Of a stretch of 64,000 nucleotides of DNA, positions 49,019 to 58,765 are shown one piece after another. This stretch comes from Vibrio rhodolitus (GTDB lineage: Bacteria > Pseudomonadota > Gammaproteobacteria > Enterobacterales > Vibrionaceae). The DNA is taken from assembly GCF_003350325.1 (NCBI RefSeq), contig NZ_QLYZ01000007.1, forward strand, positions 62,001-126,000, written 5' to 3'. The position numbers were made by a program, and so were the translations under genes. A model generated the notes under the pieces. That model was not told where the DNA came from. It saw only the letters and a program-made list of their open reading frames with translations, and ran no database searches. How positions within the stretch are numbered: the first letter of the stretch is position 1; each line of letters opens with the position of its first letter.

Positions 49019-50692
49019 ATGTTGTTCGGAGAGCGTTTTAAAGACATCAACTTCAAAGGTGATTTGTTTGGTGGTGTGACTACCGCGATCATCTCTTTGC
49101 CACTGGCTTTGGCATTTGGTGTTGCCTCAGGTGCAGGAGCCGAAGCGGGTCTTTGGGGCGCAATCATGGTTGGCTTGTTTGCGGCACTATTTGGTGGGTC
49201 CTCAACGCTAATTTCTGAACCAACAGGTCCTATGACGGTGATCATGACTGCCGTTCTGACCAGCATGATGGCGAAATACCCTGAAACAGGCATGGCAATG
49301 ACCTTCACCGTGGTGATGATGGCTGGTGCCTTTCAGATCCTATTGGGGACTTTAAAGCTTGGTAAGTATGTCACCTTAATGCCCTATAGCGTGATATCGG
49401 GTTTTATGTCAGGGATAGGGGTTATCCTGATCATTTTGCAAATCTCGCCGCTACTTGGGCATGCCGCCCCGGCAGGCGGAGTGATTGGTACACTGAAAGC
49501 GCTGCCCGATCTGCTGGCGAACATTAAACTTGGTGAGTTGTTTCTTGGCGCTTTGACACTCGGCATTCTTTTCTTTTTCCCGCAGAAATATCGTAAGTAC
49601 GTACCGGCACAATTAGTTGCGTTAGTCGCGGTTACCCTTTTGTCGGTGATTTTGTTTGATACCGATGCGATTCGCCGCATTGGCGAGATCCCTGCGGGTT
49701 TACCATCGCTAGTGATGCCCCATATTAACGCCGAGATGTTTACCACCATGGTGATTGATGCGCTAGTTCTCGGTACCTTAGGTTGTATTGATACCTTGTT
49801 GACGGCGGTTATTGGCGACTCACTAACGCGTAAAGAGCATGATTCGGATAAAGAGCTGCGTGGTCAGGGATTAGCGAACATGATCTCTGGTCTATTTGGT
49901 GCGCTGCCAGGAGCTGGTGCGACAATGGGAACCGTCACCAATATTCAAGTTGGCGCGCGCTCGCCACTGTCTGGTGTTATTCGTGCGTTAATGCTGGCGT
50001 TGGTTGTGCTGGTGGCAGGCGGCTTAACAGAGCCCATTCCGATGGCAGTATTGGCAGGTATCGCGGTTTACGTTGGTTTTAATATCTTGGACTGGAGCTT
50101 TATCCAACGTGCGCACAAAGTCAGCCTGCAAGGTATGGCTATTATGTATGGCGTAATGATGCTGACCGTATTTGTCGATCTGATTGCAGCGGTGGGACTG
50201 GGCGTGTTTATCTCCAACATCATCATTATCGAACGTTTGAGCCGTGTGCAGTCGCGTCATGTCAAAGCAATCAGTGATGCCGATGAAGATGATGTGCCGC
50301 TGAGCGAGAGTGAACGTGCTCTACTCGATCAAGCGAATGGTAAGGTGCTGTTTTTCTATCTATCCGGTCCGATGATCTTTAGCGTCTCGAAAGCGATCTC
50401 TCGCCAGCACACCAGTATTGCTGATTACGAAGCGATGATCCTTGATTTAACCGATGTGCCAATGATTGATGTCACGGTAGGTTTGGCATTGGAGAACGCG
50501 ATCAATGATGCGCTCGATGCCAATTGTGCGGTCTATTTGCTCTGTCCTAATAAGCAAATTTGGCAGCAACTGGAGAAGTTCCATATTCTCGATCTGGTAC
50601 CGTTGGAGAACACTCACTCTTCACGCTATGAAGCGCTGCGAGCGGCAACTAAGCAGGTTGAAGGGAGTGATGAGCCTGTTTACTCCATCTAA
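49019..50692 (+). CDS. SulP-family anion transporter with STAS domain (possible bicarbonate transporter)
   Basis: The 557-residue inner-membrane protein has about 12 hydrophobic segments (FGGVTTAIISLPLALAFGVA, GLFAALFGGSSTLISEPTGP) and a cytoplasmic STAS domain from about residue 440 (YEAMILDLTDVPMIDVTVGL). Length and layout resemble cyanobacterial BicA bicarbonate transporters as well as sulfate permeases. The divergent carbonic anhydrase favours bicarbonate, but the substrate is not proven. I start at ATG 49019 after CAGGGAG; the in-frame start at 48983 has no such site. A terminator follows. Confidence 0.85.
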   Translation: MLFGERFKDINFKGDLFGGVTTAIISLPLALAFGVASGAGAEAGLWGAIMVGLFAALFGGSSTLISEPTGPMTVIMTAVLTSMMAKYPETGMAMTFTVVMMAGAFQILLGTLKLGKYVTLMPYSVISGFMSGIGVILIILQISPLLGHAAPAGGVIGTLKALPDLLANIKLGELFLGALTLGILFFFPQKYRKYVPAQLVALVAVTLLSVILFDTDAIRRIGEIPAGLPSLVMPHINAEMFTTMVIDALVLGTLGCIDTLLTAVIGDSLTRKEHDSDKELRGQGLANMISGLFGALPGAGATMGTVTNIQVGARSPLSGVIRALMLALVVLVAGGLTEPIPMAVLAGIAVYVGFNILDWSFIQRAHKVSLQGMAIMYGVMMLTVFVDLIAAVGLGVFISNIIIIERLSRVQSRHVKAISDADEDDVPLSESERALLDQANGKVLFFYLSGPMIFSVSKAISRQHTSIADYEAMILDLTDVPMIDVTVGLALENAINDALDANCAVYLLCPNKQIWQQLEKFHILDLVPLENTHSSRYEALRAATKQVEGSDEPVYSI

Positions 50693-50709
50693 TTAAGGTG
50701 AAGTTATTG

Positions 50710-50740
50710 AACGCCGTGGGTTTACGCTCACGGCGTTTTT
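50710..50740 (+). terminator. Terminator after the SulP gene
   Basis: AACGCCGTG/CACGGCGTT form a 9-bp stem with a 10-base loop followed by T's. Confidence 0.85.
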
Positions 50741-50891
50741 GTTTATTTCGCTAAGTCATAACCGTCGACGATAATATTTCGAAAAAAATCGAAAGGTTTA
50801 ATTGTAATCATCGTCACTCGACGATAGACTTAACCCAATTGATAAAATCAGCCGCGGTATTACACACTGCGACGCAGAAGAATGAGAAGCT

Positions 50892-51818
50892 ATGTACGCA
50901 TTAGAAATAGACCAACTGCGTAAGACTTATGCAGGTGGTTTTGAGGCGCTAAAAGGGATCAGCCTTAATGTCGAGAAAGGAGATTTTTACGCACTATTAG
51001 GACCGAATGGCGCGGGTAAGTCGACCACCATTGGGGTGATCTCATCGCTGGTCAACAAAACGTCCGGCAAAGTCAAAGTGTTCGGCTTTGATATTGATAG
51101 TGATCTAGAGTTGGCGAAGCAAAACCTCGGTTTGGTGCCACAAGAGTTCAACTTCAACCAGTTTGAAACCGTTGAACAGATCGTAATGCAGCAAGCGGGC
51201 TATTATGGTGTGTCCAAATCACTGGCGAAAGAGCGTGCTGAGAAGTACTTAACCAAGCTCGATTTGTGGGAAAAACGCAAAGAGCGTGCGCGTAACTTGT
51301 CTGGTGGTATGAAGCGCCGTTTGATGATTGCACGTGCGCTGATGCACGAGCCACAACTGTTGATCCTCGATGAGCCAACCGCCGGGGTTGATATCGAACT
51401 GCGCCGCTCAATGTGGGAGTTTCTTAAAGAAATTAACCAACAGCAGGGTATTACTATAATCCTTACTACCCATTACCTAGAAGAAGCGGAAATGCTGTGT
51501 CGCAATATCGGCATCATTAACCGTGGTGAGCTGATTGAAAACACCTCGATGAAGTCACTGCTGGCAAAACTGCATGTCGAAACCTTTATTCTTGATATTG
51601 AAGGTGAGGGAGAAGTACCGCAGCTTGATCGCGTGGTCTCGCAGCGATTAGTGAATGGCTCACTAGAGATTGAGGTGGAGAAGACCCAAGGTCTGAATCC
51701 GGTATTTAGTCAGCTAACCCAAAGTGGTATTCAGGTGATGTCGATGCGTAACAAGGCGAACCGTTTGGAAGAGCTGTTTGTCAGCATTGTTCAGCAACAA
51801 ACGCGAGGTGAAGGCTAA
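50892..51818 (+). CDS. yadG: ABC exporter ATP-binding protein YadG
   Basis: The 308-residue ATPase has Walker A GPNGAGKST (37-45), signature LSGGMKRRL, Walker B LLILDEPTAGVD and a C-terminal extension of about 80 residues. It belongs to the drug/polysaccharide-type ABC-2 exporters. The stop overlaps the permease ATG by one base (TAATG). Its substrate is unknown. Confidence 0.92.
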   Translation: MYALEIDQLRKTYAGGFEALKGISLNVEKGDFYALLGPNGAGKSTTIGVISSLVNKTSGKVKVFGFDIDSDLELAKQNLGLVPQEFNFNQFETVEQIVMQQAGYYGVSKSLAKERAEKYLTKLDLWEKRKERARNLSGGMKRRLMIARALMHEPQLLILDEPTAGVDIELRRSMWEFLKEINQQQGITIILTTHYLEEAEMLCRNIGIINRGELIENTSMKSLLAKLHVETFILDIEGEGEVPQLDRVVSQRLVNGSLEIEVEKTQGLNPVFSQLTQSGIQVMSMRNKANRLEELFVSIVQQQTRGEG

Positions 51819-52588
51819 TGTATCAATTATACTGGACTGCCTTTTGCAGCTTATTGACCAAAGAGGTTAACCGCTTCACGCGTATTTGGGTGCAAACCTT
51901 AGTTCCGCCAGCGATCACCATGACACTCTACTTCATTATTTTCGGCAGCTTAATTGGCTCACGAATTGGTGAAATGAATGGCTTTAGCTACATGGAGTAT
52001 ATCGTGCCGGGCTTGATCATGATGTCGGTGATCACCAACTCATACTCAAACGTCGCTTCATCATTTTTTAGCTCTAAATTCCAGCGCAATATCGAAGAGT
52101 TGTTAGTTGCCCCAGTGCCTAACTACGTCATCATTTTAGGTTTTGTTATGGGCGGAGTAGTACGTGGCTTACTGGTTGGTACCATCGTCACTTTCGTTTC
52201 GTTGCTGTTTGTCGACTTGCAAGTTGAGCATTGGGGGATCATCATTGCCACGGTGTTTATGACGTCGGTGGTATTCTCGCTCGGCGGTTTAATCAATGCG
52301 GTATTTGCCCGTACGTTCGATGATATTTCGATTATCCCAACCTTTGTTTTAACGCCGCTGACTTACCTAGGCGGGGTGTTTTATTCGATCAGTTTGCTAC
52401 CAGAGTTTTGGCAAGGCGTATCGAAAATCAACCCGATCGTCTACATGGTCAATGCATTCCGTTACGGCTTCTTAGGTGTTTCCGATGTGGGCATCGGTAT
52501 GTCATTTGCAGTGCTAAGCGTGTTTGTTGTGGTGCTGTATGCGGTGGCTCACTACTTGGTGACCAAAGGGATCGGGTTGCGTTCGTAG
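51818..52588 (+). CDS. yadH: ABC-2 type permease YadH
   Basis: The 256-residue inner-membrane protein has six hydrophobic segments and the ABC-2 signature region (LTPLTYLGGVFYSISLLP). It forms an exporter with YadG, with which it overlaps by one base. The pair lies near can, as in E. coli. The gene ends at the repeat-filled junction facing panC. Confidence 0.92.
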   Translation: MYQLYWTAFCSLLTKEVNRFTRIWVQTLVPPAITMTLYFIIFGSLIGSRIGEMNGFSYMEYIVPGLIMMSVITNSYSNVASSFFSSKFQRNIEELLVAPVPNYVIILGFVMGGVVRGLLVGTIVTFVSLLFVDLQVEHWGIIIATVFMTSVVFSLGGLINAVFARTFDDISIIPTFVLTPLTYLGGVFYSISLLPEFWQGVSKINPIVYMVNAFRYGFLGVSDVGIGMSFAVLSVFVVVLYAVAHYLVTKGIGLRS

Positions 52589-52818
52589 CGGGTTACGGAA
52601 CGCTGCGCTTACGGATGTAGGAACACTTCGTTACGGAGTGCTGCACTTTCGGATCGTTAAGCAAGTTTTTTACCACGGAAGGCGAGAGTAATATCTTATC
52701 CGTTATCCGTTATCCGTTATCCGTTATCCGTAGCGAAGCGTTCTCGAAAAAAAAGGTTGGCATCTGCCAACCTTTTTTGTTCTCTAAGCGAAGCGCTCTA
52801 AACTCTCGCTTCTCACTC
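52589..52818. repeat. Intergenic repeat cluster with TTATCCG tandem array at yadH/panC junction
   Basis: This 230-bp convergent junction has no gene. Bases 52594-52638 align with 7017-7062. Five exact tandem copies of TTATCCG lie at 52696-52730, followed by GCGAAGCGTTCTC, shared with 34676-34688. A terminator is at 52751-52776. CTCTCGCTTCTCACTCTT at the end echoes the GAGAAGCGAGA words at 34558-34568 on the other strand. Confidence 0.7.
52749..52778. terminator. Bidirectional terminator between yadH and panC
   Basis: AAAAGGTTGGCA and TGCCAACCTTTT form a perfect inverted repeat with poly-A before and poly-T after. Confidence 0.88.
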
Positions 52819-53700
52819 TTAACCTTCCGAGCTTTCTTCTGCTGGCTCTGTAGTCATATCAACGGTTTGGTTGTCGATAAGACGTGCTTTACCTAGGAAA
52901 GCCGACATCAGGATTACCGCTTGAGTTGTTTCAGCTGTGATGGTTTGTAGCGTGCGAGCATCACGGATGAAGATTTCATCTGGCTGTAAGCCTGCTGCGC
53001 GTAACTGATCGCTAGCATCTTCAACGATAGATGCGTAATCATCACGACCGCCACGGATAGCACTGCTAATCCAACGCATAGTGCGAGCTAAAACTGGGGC
53101 ACGTTGGCGCTCATCAAGAGTCAGTAGACCATTGCGCGAGCTCATCGCCAGACCATCCATTTCACGTACAGTTGGCACGCCAATGATCTCGATGTCCATC
53201 GCCATGTCTTCCACCATCTTGCGGATGATTGCTAGCTGTTGGAAGTCTTTCTCACCAAAGCATGCCACTTCTGGCTGCACGATATTGAATAGCTTAGTCA
53301 CGATGGTCGAAACGCCACGGAAATGACCAGGGCGTGAAGCACCTTCAAGCATGCTTGAAAGACCAGGGACTTCAACAAAAGTTTGCTTGTCTAAACCTTC
53401 AGGGTAAATAACTTCTGGCGTCGGAGTGAAAACCAGTTCGACACCTTCGCCATTTAGTTTGCTTAGATCGTCTTCAAGAGTGCGAGGGTAGTTATTTAGG
53501 TCGTCGGCACGTTCAAACTGCATTGGGTTAACAAAGATGCTGACCACAACGATATCCGCGTGTTCGCGAGCTTTACGTACTAAAGTTAGGTGACCTTCAT
53601 GTAGGTTACCCATGGTTGGTACGAAAGCAACTTTGCGTCCGTCGCGCTTGTACTGTTTGATCTGCTCACGTAGAGCGGAAATATCAGTAAATGTTTGCAT
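52819..53700 (-). CDS. panC: Pantothenate synthetase
   Basis: PanC joins pantoate and beta-alanine with ATP to make pantothenate. The 293-residue protein has the HIGH-like motif TMGNLHEGH (29-37) and the KMSKS-like MSSRNG. I start at ATG 53700 because GAGGAG lies 6 bases upstream; the TTG at 53706 is less likely. It follows panB by 11 bases in an operon for coenzyme A precursors. Confidence 0.95.
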   Translation of the reverse strand: MQTFTDISALREQIKQYKRDGRKVAFVPTMGNLHEGHLTLVRKAREHADIVVVSIFVNPMQFERADDLNNYPRTLEDDLSKLNGEGVELVFTPTPEVIYPEGLDKQTFVEVPGLSSMLEGASRPGHFRGVSTIVTKLFNIVQPEVACFGEKDFQQLAIIRKMVEDMAMDIEIIGVPTVREMDGLAMSSRNGLLTLDERQRAPVLARTMRWISSAIRGGRDDYASIVEDASDQLRAAGLQPDEIFIRDARTLQTITAETTQAVILMSAFLGKARLIDNQTVDMTTEPAEESSEG

Positions 53701-53711
53701 GCTCAACTCCT

Positions 53712-54506
53712 CTAGGCAATCGTATGAGCTTCGTCAGGGAAGGCGCCAGTTTCCACATCTTGAATGTATTTAGTCACTGCTGTGCGCATATCGCCAGTTT
53801 CAGCAAGGAAGTTTTTCGAGAATTTAGGCATGTAGTTCGCCGAAATACCGAACATATCGTGCATAACAAGGATTTGACCGTCAGTTACATTACCGGTACC
53901 GATACCAATAACAGGCACGTCTAATACTTCAGTAATGCGCGCGGCAAGATCAGCAGGCACGCACTCTAGCAACACGATCTGTGCGCCAGCTTCTTGTAGA
54001 GCGAGTGCGTCACGAACCATACGATCCGCTTTATCTTGCTCACGACCTTGTACTTTAAAGCCGCCGAAAATGTTCACCGATTGTGGTGTAAGACCTAAGT
54101 GCGCACACACAGGTACCGCACGTTCGGTGAGAATTTTTACAGTGTCGACTAACCAGTCGCCACCTTCAATTTTTACCATGTTCGCACCCGCGCGCATTAG
54201 CTTGCCTGCGTTCTCACAAGCTTGCTCAGGCGTTGCGTAGCTCATAAATGGCATATCAGCCATTAGTAGGCAGTTTGGGCTGCCTGCACGTACACAGCGC
54301 GTGTGGTAAGCGATCTCGTCAACGGTTACTGGTAGCGTGCTTGATTCACCTTGCAAAACCATGCCTAACGAGTCACCAACCAGTAGTACTGGCATTTCTT
54401 GTTGCTCAAACAGTTGGGCAAAGCTTGCATCATACGCAGTAGAAGAAGCGAATTTACGACCTTCTTGTTTCCATTTCATTAGGTCGTTGATGGTAATTTT
54501 TTTCAT
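53712..54506 (-). CDS. panB: 3-methyl-2-oxobutanoate hydroxymethyltransferase
   Basis: PanB makes ketopantoate from 2-oxoisovalerate and methylene-tetrahydrofolate. The 264-residue TIM barrel shows [11 protein letters not shown] (metal ligand Asp), [10 protein letters not shown] and [10 protein letters not shown]. It is first of the panBC pair, with folK 23 bases upstream on the same strand, so folK-panB-panC likely share a transcript. Confidence 0.95.
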   Translation of the reverse strand: MKKITINDLMKWKQEGRKFASSTAYDASFAQLFEQQEMPVLLVGDSLGMVLQGESSTLPVTVDEIAYHTRCVRAGSPNCLLMADMPFMSYATPEQACENAGKLMRAGANMVKIEGGDWLVDTVKILTERAVPVCAHLGLTPQSVNIFGGFKVQGREQDKADRMVRDALALQEAGAQIVLLECVPADLAARITEVLDVPVIGIGTGNVTDGQILVMHDMFGISANYMPKFSKNFLAETGDMRTAVTKYIQDVETGAFPDEAHTIA

Positions 54507-54529
54507 TGTTTTTCCTTACTAGGATCTGG

Positions 54530-55015
54530 CTATGACTGCCACACGCTGAGCCCATTGCGATCGACTTGATTAAGTAGCTGCGCAAGCTCAGTCCCATCAG
54601 GGAGAGTTAAATTAGGTGCGATTTCCGCCAGCGGATAAAGAACAAATTCTCTTTCACGCATCCCGTAGTGCGGGACAATTAAACGTTCGGAATCGATCAC
54701 TTCATTGCCGTAAAGAATGATGTCTAAGTCTAAGGTTCTTGGACCCCAGCGCTCATCTTTACGGACACGCCCTTGCTCTAACTCGATGGCTTGGGTGCAA
54801 TCGAGCAGTTCAAGTGGCGTTAATTGGGTCTTGATTGCCACTACAGCATTGATGTAATCAGGCTGATCTTGTGGTCCCATCGGTGTACTACTGTACAGCT
54901 GAGAGGCTTGAATAAACTCAGAGCTTGGTAGCAACTTTAACGCATCAATGGCGGCATTTGCTTGAGCGACAGGATCAGCAAGGTTGCTACCAACAGCGAT
55001 ATAGACGGTGATCAT
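54530..55015 (-). CDS. folK: 6-hydroxymethyl-7,8-dihydropterin pyrophosphokinase
   Basis: FolK transfers pyrophosphate from ATP to the pterin in folate synthesis. The 161-residue protein has AVGSNLADP, YSSTPMGPQDQPDYINAVV and the signature WGPRTLDLDIILYG. Its ATG overlaps the pcnB stop (ATGA, 55012-55015), giving translational coupling, the same order as in E. coli. Confidence 0.95.
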   Translation of the reverse strand: MITVYIAVGSNLADPVAQANAAIDALKLLPSSEFIQASQLYSSTPMGPQDQPDYINAVVAIKTQLTPLELLDCTQAIELEQGRVRKDERWGPRTLDLDIILYGNEVIDSERLIVPHYGMREREFVLYPLAEIAPNLTLPDGTELAQLLNQVDRNGLSVWQS

Positions 55016-56388
55016 GACTCGCTTTTACTCTTACGGAAGCTGCGCTTATTCTTACTACTTGGCTTACGGCGACGAGTTGTTGGACGGCTAGGCGCCGCGT
55101 TATCAAGATCGTTGACCATCGCTTGGCGCATATTGCGACCAGCATTTTGGAACGTATTCCACCACTTCGCCAGTAGCTCTGTTTCACCGCCTTCGATTTC
55201 GCCACGCATTTCTAGGAAGTCAAAGCCAGCACGGAACTTGTTTAGCTCCATAAGACGCGAAGCGCGCTTACCGTTGCGACGCGGTAGACGCATCTGCAAT
55301 TGCCAAATCTCACGGATAGTCGCGGTATGGCGACGTGGAATTGCGATTGTGCGTACTTGGTCGTCTAGGATGTAGTTGCTTGCTTCCATAACCGCATCGT
55401 AGTGGCATAGGTTGCGTGACTCCATCAGCTCATCGGCTTTGGCTTGCAGTGGGTACCACAGCATGGCTGCAAACATAAACGCAGGGTTAATACGTTTGCC
55501 TTCTTCGACACGTTGATCGGTTGAATCTAATACCAGATCCAACATCTGCTCGGTTTTCGAGTCGTAGCTATCGGTGAAAAACTCTGACACAGCAGGGAAG
55601 AGCTGCTGGAATAGATTGTACTCACGCATTAGGTGGTAGGTTTCTAAGCCATAGCCTGTTTGCAGCATCTTTAGCGATTCTTCGTACAGACGTGCTGCCG
55701 GGATCTCTTTAAGCAGATGCGACAACTCTTCGATTGGTGCTGCTGTATCTTCTTCGATATCAAAGTCGAGTTTTACTGCAAAGCGAATGGCACGCAGCAT
55801 GCGCACAGGGTCTTCGCGGTAGCGAGTTTCAGGATCGCCAATTAAGCGGATCAGCTTATCTTCTAAATCTTCGATGCCGCCAGCGTAGTCGTGAATGGCG
55901 TAGTTTGCGATGCTGTAGTACATCGCGTTAATCGTGAAGTCACGACGCTCTGCATCTTCATCAACGCTGCCGTAGACGTTATCACGCAACAGCATGCCTT
56001 CTTTCGATTGTTGCGAAACGTTTTTGCTTGGCTCTTGGTGATGACCGCGGAAGGTGGCTACCTCAATAATATCGCGACCAAACATGATGTGCGCTAAGCG
56101 GAAGCGGCGACCAATAAGACGACAGTTTTTAAATAGCTGACGAATTTGTTCTGGTGTTGCGTTAGTCGCAATATCAAAATCTTTCGGGCTTTGCCCTAGT
56201 AATAGATCGCGTACACCGCCTCCTACCAGAAAGGCATCAAAGCCTGCACCATGAAGTCGGTAAAGTACTTTCAGTGCATTATCACTGATCTGTTTACGCG
56301 AAATATTGTGCTCTTGGCGAGTTAGAATGTTGAGTGCGAGTTCAGGACAACTGATTGGCTCGCTTGGTGTATAGTCGTTTCTATTCAT
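55012..56388 (-). CDS. pcnB: Poly(A) polymerase I
   Basis: PcnB adds poly(A) tails that mark RNAs for decay. The 458-residue protein has the nucleotidyltransferase motif LVGGGVRDLLLG with the metal pair DFDIA, an RNA-binding middle domain (RRFRLAHIMFG) and a strongly basic C-terminal tail (RRRKPSSKNKRSFRKSKSES). The ATG at 56388 gives a length close to E. coli PcnB. Confidence 0.94.
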   Translation of the reverse strand: MNRNDYTPSEPISCPELALNILTRQEHNISRKQISDNALKVLYRLHGAGFDAFLVGGGVRDLLLGQSPKDFDIATNATPEQIRQLFKNCRLIGRRFRLAHIMFGRDIIEVATFRGHHQEPSKNVSQQSKEGMLLRDNVYGSVDEDAERRDFTINAMYYSIANYAIHDYAGGIEDLEDKLIRLIGDPETRYREDPVRMLRAIRFAVKLDFDIEEDTAAPIEELSHLLKEIPAARLYEESLKMLQTGYGLETYHLMREYNLFQQLFPAVSEFFTDSYDSKTEQMLDLVLDSTDQRVEEGKRINPAFMFAAMLWYPLQAKADELMESRNLCHYDAVMEASNYILDDQVRTIAIPRRHTATIREIWQLQMRLPRRNGKRASRLMELNKFRAGFDFLEMRGEIEGGETELLAKWWNTFQNAGRNMRQAMVNDLDNAAPSRPTTRRRKPSSKNKRSFRKSKSES

Positions 56389-56475
56389 GTGCTTTTAGCA
56401 AAAATTGGCGGTTAAACCGTCTCTGCTTCCATCTAAGTTCTGAGGCCTTAGGGCGAATTTGCGGCTAATGATAGC

Positions 56476-57363
56476 TTACCGAGGGCGATTTGAGAATCTT
56501 GGTGTGATCTCAGTAGTGTTTGGTAGCTGGCAAATCTGCCAGTTTTCTACGCCCCAAGCGATAATTTCCGCCAAGCTGCCAGTGGCAATATGTGCATCTA
56601 ATTCAAAGCCTAAGAAGTGCATCGCTTCTAAAAGTGCTGGTTTAGGATCGAGGTTATCAATCGCCGGAGCATGATTTTGCTTAGAGAGCTTTTGCCCATT
56701 TTCTCCCAGCGCCAAAGGCAAGTGTAGATAGCTAACTGGCTGTTTAGCTAGCATTTTATACAAACTAATTTGACGACCTGTTGGTTCAATTAAGTCTGCG
56801 CCACGCACCACTTGTGTTACGCCTTGGTCAATATCATCGAGCACTACGGCAAGGTTGTAGGCAAATAAGCCATCGCGGCGCTTAATAATAAAGTCTTCTT
56901 CTGCTAAGGCGGCGGGGATGGTTAACTGACCATGTTTTTGGTCAACAAATTGATATACCGGCTCTGTCATACGCAGACGCGTCGCACTTGGATTATCGTT
57001 GCTTAGGTGTTTTTTGCGGCAAGTTCCCAAATAAAAGCCACCGCTTTCTTTGATCTCTTTACGCGTGCATTGGCAGTAGTAGGCCTGCCCAGATTCAATC
57101 CATGCATCAATTTGTTGCTGATAAAGATGATGACGCTGGCTTTGATAAACCACTTCGCCATCCCATTCCAATTGGTAAGCTTCTAAGGTACGTAGGATTA
57201 AATCGGCAGCACCAGGCATCTCTCGGGGAGGATCGAGATCTTCGATACGCACCAACCACTGACCTTGATTAGCTTTTGCTTGAAAGTAACTGCCAAGGGC
57301 GGCGATAAGTGAGCCAAAATGAAGAGGACCAGAAGGTGACGGGGCAAAGCGACCAATATACAT
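56476..57363 (-). CDS. gluQ: Glutamyl-Q tRNA(Asp) synthetase
   Basis: GluQ-RS, a truncated glutamyl-tRNA synthetase, attaches glutamate to queuosine in tRNA-Asp. The 295-residue protein has the catalytic fold only: RFAPSPSGPLHFGSL, a zinc site around YCQC and GTC, and the KMSKS-like KLSKQ. It lacks an anticodon-binding domain. It lies 83 bases after dksA, as in E. coli. Confidence 0.94.
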   Translation of the reverse strand: MYIGRFAPSPSGPLHFGSLIAALGSYFQAKANQGQWLVRIEDLDPPREMPGAADLILRTLEAYQLEWDGEVVYQSQRHHLYQQQIDAWIESGQAYYCQCTRKEIKESGGFYLGTCRKKHLSNDNPSATRLRMTEPVYQFVDQKHGQLTIPAALAEEDFIIKRRDGLFAYNLAVVLDDIDQGVTQVVRGADLIEPTGRQISLYKMLAKQPVSYLHLPLALGENGQKLSKQNHAPAIDNLDPKPALLEAMHFLGFELDAHIATGSLAEIIAWGVENWQICQLPNTTEITPRFSNRPR

Positions 57364-57399
57364 AGATGGACCGGATAGAAAATGAAACTAAGGAAACCA

Positions 57400-57425
57400 A
57401 AAAGGGAGCTTAACGGCTCCCTTTT
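57400..57425 (-). terminator. Terminator of dksA
   Basis: AAAAGGGAGC/GCTCCCTTTT form a 10-bp stem with a six-base loop. On the minus strand it has a T run after the stem, between dksA and gluQ. Confidence 0.8.
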
Positions 57426-57445
57426 CAATAGTCATCTGCAATGAA

Positions 57446-57892
57446 TTAACCTTGCATCTGTCTCTCTTTGATCTCTGCAAGAGTTTTACAGTCGATACAT
57501 AGATCTGCAGTTGGACGTGCCTCTAGGCGACGAATGCCGATCTCAATACCGCAAGACTCACAGAAGCCGAAATCATCATCATCCAATTTGTTTAATGTTT
57601 TTTCGATCTTCTTGATTAGACGACGTTCACGGTCACGGTTGCGTAGCTCTAGGCTGAATTCTTCTTCCTGAGAAGCACGGTCAACTGGATCCGGGAAGTT
57701 TGCCGCTTCATCTTGCATATGGTGCACAGTACGGTCTACTTCTTCGCGTAGCTGGTTGCGCCAAGCTGATAAAATCTTTCTAAAGTGAGCCATTTGCTCA
57801 GGTGACATGTACTCTTCACCTGGCTTTTCTTGATATGGTTCAACACCTGCAATGGCTAGGATGCCTAGCGCTTTTTTCTTCGATTCTGGCAT
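57446..57892 (-). CDS. dksA: RNA polymerase-binding transcription factor DksA
   Basis: DksA enters the secondary channel of RNA polymerase and with ppGpp mediates the stringent response. The 148-residue protein has a coiled coil whose tip carries D68 and D71 (DPVD), equivalent to the functional tip aspartates, and a four-Cys zinc finger at C111, C114, C132 and C135. It is three residues shorter than E. coli DksA at the N-terminus. Confidence 0.97.
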   Translation of the reverse strand: MPESKKKALGILAIAGVEPYQEKPGEEYMSPEQMAHFRKILSAWRNQLREEVDRTVHHMQDEAANFPDPVDRASQEEEFSLELRNRDRERRLIKKIEKTLNKLDDDDFGFCESCGIEIGIRRLEARPTADLCIDCKTLAEIKERQMQG

Positions 57893-58024
57893 GCAGCATC
57901 TCCTACTAACACCTAGTCAACTGCTTGAGCAGCTAATTTAAGGCGGGTATCTATAGCAAAAAGAACTTTAGGAGGCAAATACTGTTGAGTAAAGTTAACG
58001 CCTATGTGAAGACTGCATCATTTT

Positions 58025-58744
58025 TTAGCCGAGATATCTGAAATCTACAGCCTTTGCGAGCTTAATCTCACCTTGGGAAATATCGGCTTTATAGCACAAT
58101 ATTTCCACTCCTTGTTCTATCGCTTTTTTCAGTAATTGTGAATAATCCGCGTCTATATGGTGTGCCGGAGAAACTTTTTCAATACCTGAATGCAAAACAA
58201 TAAATAAAAGTACTGAACGGTTCCCATTTTTGACCATTTCTGTTAGCTCACGCAGATGTTTTTGACCTCTTGTCGTTACTGCATCGGGAAAATATCCTTG
58301 CCCTGATTGATTGTCATCTAACAGCGTCACGCTTTTGACTTCGATATAGCACTCCGCGCGCACAGGATCGCTGAGCAACACGTCAATGCGGCTATTTTCG
58401 CTGCCATACTTTACTTCGGTGCGCAGCTGTTGGTAATTCGCCAGCTCGGTAATAACGCCTTGCTCTATACCTTCCACCGCAAGTTGGTTTGCGCGCGCGG
58501 TATTGATACATATACGGTGCCCAGCTTGGGTTTCGCTCAACTCCCAACTATTTGGGTATTTACGTTTTGGGTTATCGGAGGTCGAAAACCAAACTTTGTT
58601 GCCCGGTTCGGCGCATCCGGTCATGGCGCCGGTATTAGCACAATGAATCGTGCGTTCGCTACCGTCATCGAGCTGGATGTCGGCAAGAAAGCGTTTATAG
58701 CGTTTAATTAAAGTAGCTGATTGTAGGCAAGGTTCAAACTTCAT
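58025..58744 (-). CDS. sfsA: SfsA family protein (sugar fermentation stimulation / DNA-binding)
   Basis: The 239-residue protein has the SfsA pattern: [28 protein letters not shown] and the nuclease-like core [21 protein letters not shown]. Some relatives bind or cut DNA; the E. coli gene was named for a maltose-utilisation effect. The precise role is unknown. It diverges from hrpB with only 21 bases between the starts. Confidence 0.93.
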   Translation of the reverse strand: MKFEPCLQSATLIKRYKRFLADIQLDDGSERTIHCANTGAMTGCAEPGNKVWFSTSDNPKRKYPNSWELSETQAGHRICINTARANQLAVEGIEQGVITELANYQQLRTEVKYGSENSRIDVLLSDPVRAECYIEVKSVTLLDDNQSGQGYFPDAVTTRGQKHLRELTEMVKNGNRSVLLFIVLHSGIEKVSPAHHIDADYSQLLKKAIEQGVEILCYKADISQGEIKLAKAVDFRYLG

Positions 58745-58765
58745 TTAGGACTGGTTTTATGTACA

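Noticed and set aside
52696..52730. TTATCCG array as a CRISPR
   Set aside because: Seven-base unit with no spacers and no cas genes; it is a simple tandem repeat.
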